Assembly: GCA_932521025.1 (NCBI GenBank)
Contig: OW051471.1
Coordinates: 8,060,001 to 8,124,000, forward strand
DNA: 64,000 nucleotides
Direction: 5' to 3'
DNA from: Oscheius onirici
Taxonomy: Eukaryota > Nematoda > Chromadorea > Rhabditida > Rhabditidae
In this document: in pieces, positions 63,832 to 64,000 of the stretch
Numbering within the stretch: position 1 is the stretch's first letter
How the letters are laid out: every line of letters starts with the position of its first letter
Program-made: the position numbers and the translations under genes
The notes under the pieces: model-generated
What the model saw: the letters and a program-made list of their open reading frames with translations, nothing else
Told to the model about the DNA's origin: nothing
Database searches by the model: none

Positions 63832-64000
63832 CTGTTTCCATTATGTAGGCCACTGTCACTTTTCCAGTACCATATTTCACTAACACTAAATCTCAAAGAT
63901 CTCACACACTCTTTCTTTCTTGAGAACACATCACATATTGTGTTCAGAAAGACCAAGCATCTAAAATATTAAAAAGCGACAGTGTCTGGAATTTATACAG
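63832..64000. other. Window end, nothing recognised
   Basis: AT-rich sequence, possibly an intron of the preceding partial gene. Confidence 0.3.

Overview
The window is nuclear DNA from a nematode. Most introns are 35-60 nt, begin GT(A/G)AGT and end TTTTCAG, and many genes have a bare TTTCAG acceptor 1-25 nt before the start codon, as expected for spliced-leader trans-splicing. The gene set fits: worm-type serpentine chemoreceptors, a nematode CHH/ITP-type peptide, P-glycoprotein, a GT11 fucosyltransferase and a worm CK1/TTBK-like kinase. I cannot name the species. All exon models were spliced by hand and checked for reading phase; no alignment or search was run.

Layout. 0-5.7 kb: two divergent globins, a complete serpentine receptor and a receptor that seems to lack TM7. 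6.8 kb: tRNA-Thr(AGT). 7.4-9.4 kb: a GT11 glycosyltransferase with one unresolved frame junction. 11.2-15.9 kb: a complete 17-exon Na+/Ca2+ exchanger. 16-23 kb: gene-poor. 23.3-28.6 kb: the CHH/ITP-like peptide, a small secreted protein and galactocerebrosidase, the last two divergent from a shared 297-bp spacer. 29.9-38.3 kb, all minus strand: flavin-containing monooxygenase, two ANKZF1/Vms1-like paralogs and, between them, a small gene set inside a 1.5-kb inverted repeat. 38.9-40.1 kb: a third receptor. 40.7-48.6 kb: anillin followed 196 bp later by a BLM-type RecQ helicase. 49.4-53.3 kb: a histone H3 variant with a rebuilt tail, a coiled-coil protein and a degenerate CK1/TTBK-like kinase whose 3' end overlaps it. 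53.6-59.2 kb (possibly to 63.3 kb): a full-length P-glycoprotein with a likely alternative first exon.

Relationships. Anillin (cytokinesis scaffold) and BLM (genome stability) lie head-to-tail closely enough to be an operon. GALC, FMO, GT11 and P-glycoprotein are a glycolipid/xenobiotic set, but only proximity links them. Mobile DNA: a foldback MITE in a BLM intron, a related foldback element at 61.25-62.0 kb, and a tRNA-derived SINE in an ANKZF1-like intron.

Most unusual items: the H3 variant lacking the S10, T11 and K14 equivalents; two Vms1-like proteins that appear to lack the catalytic release loop; the kinase with HFG in place of DFG; and several GC-AG introns.
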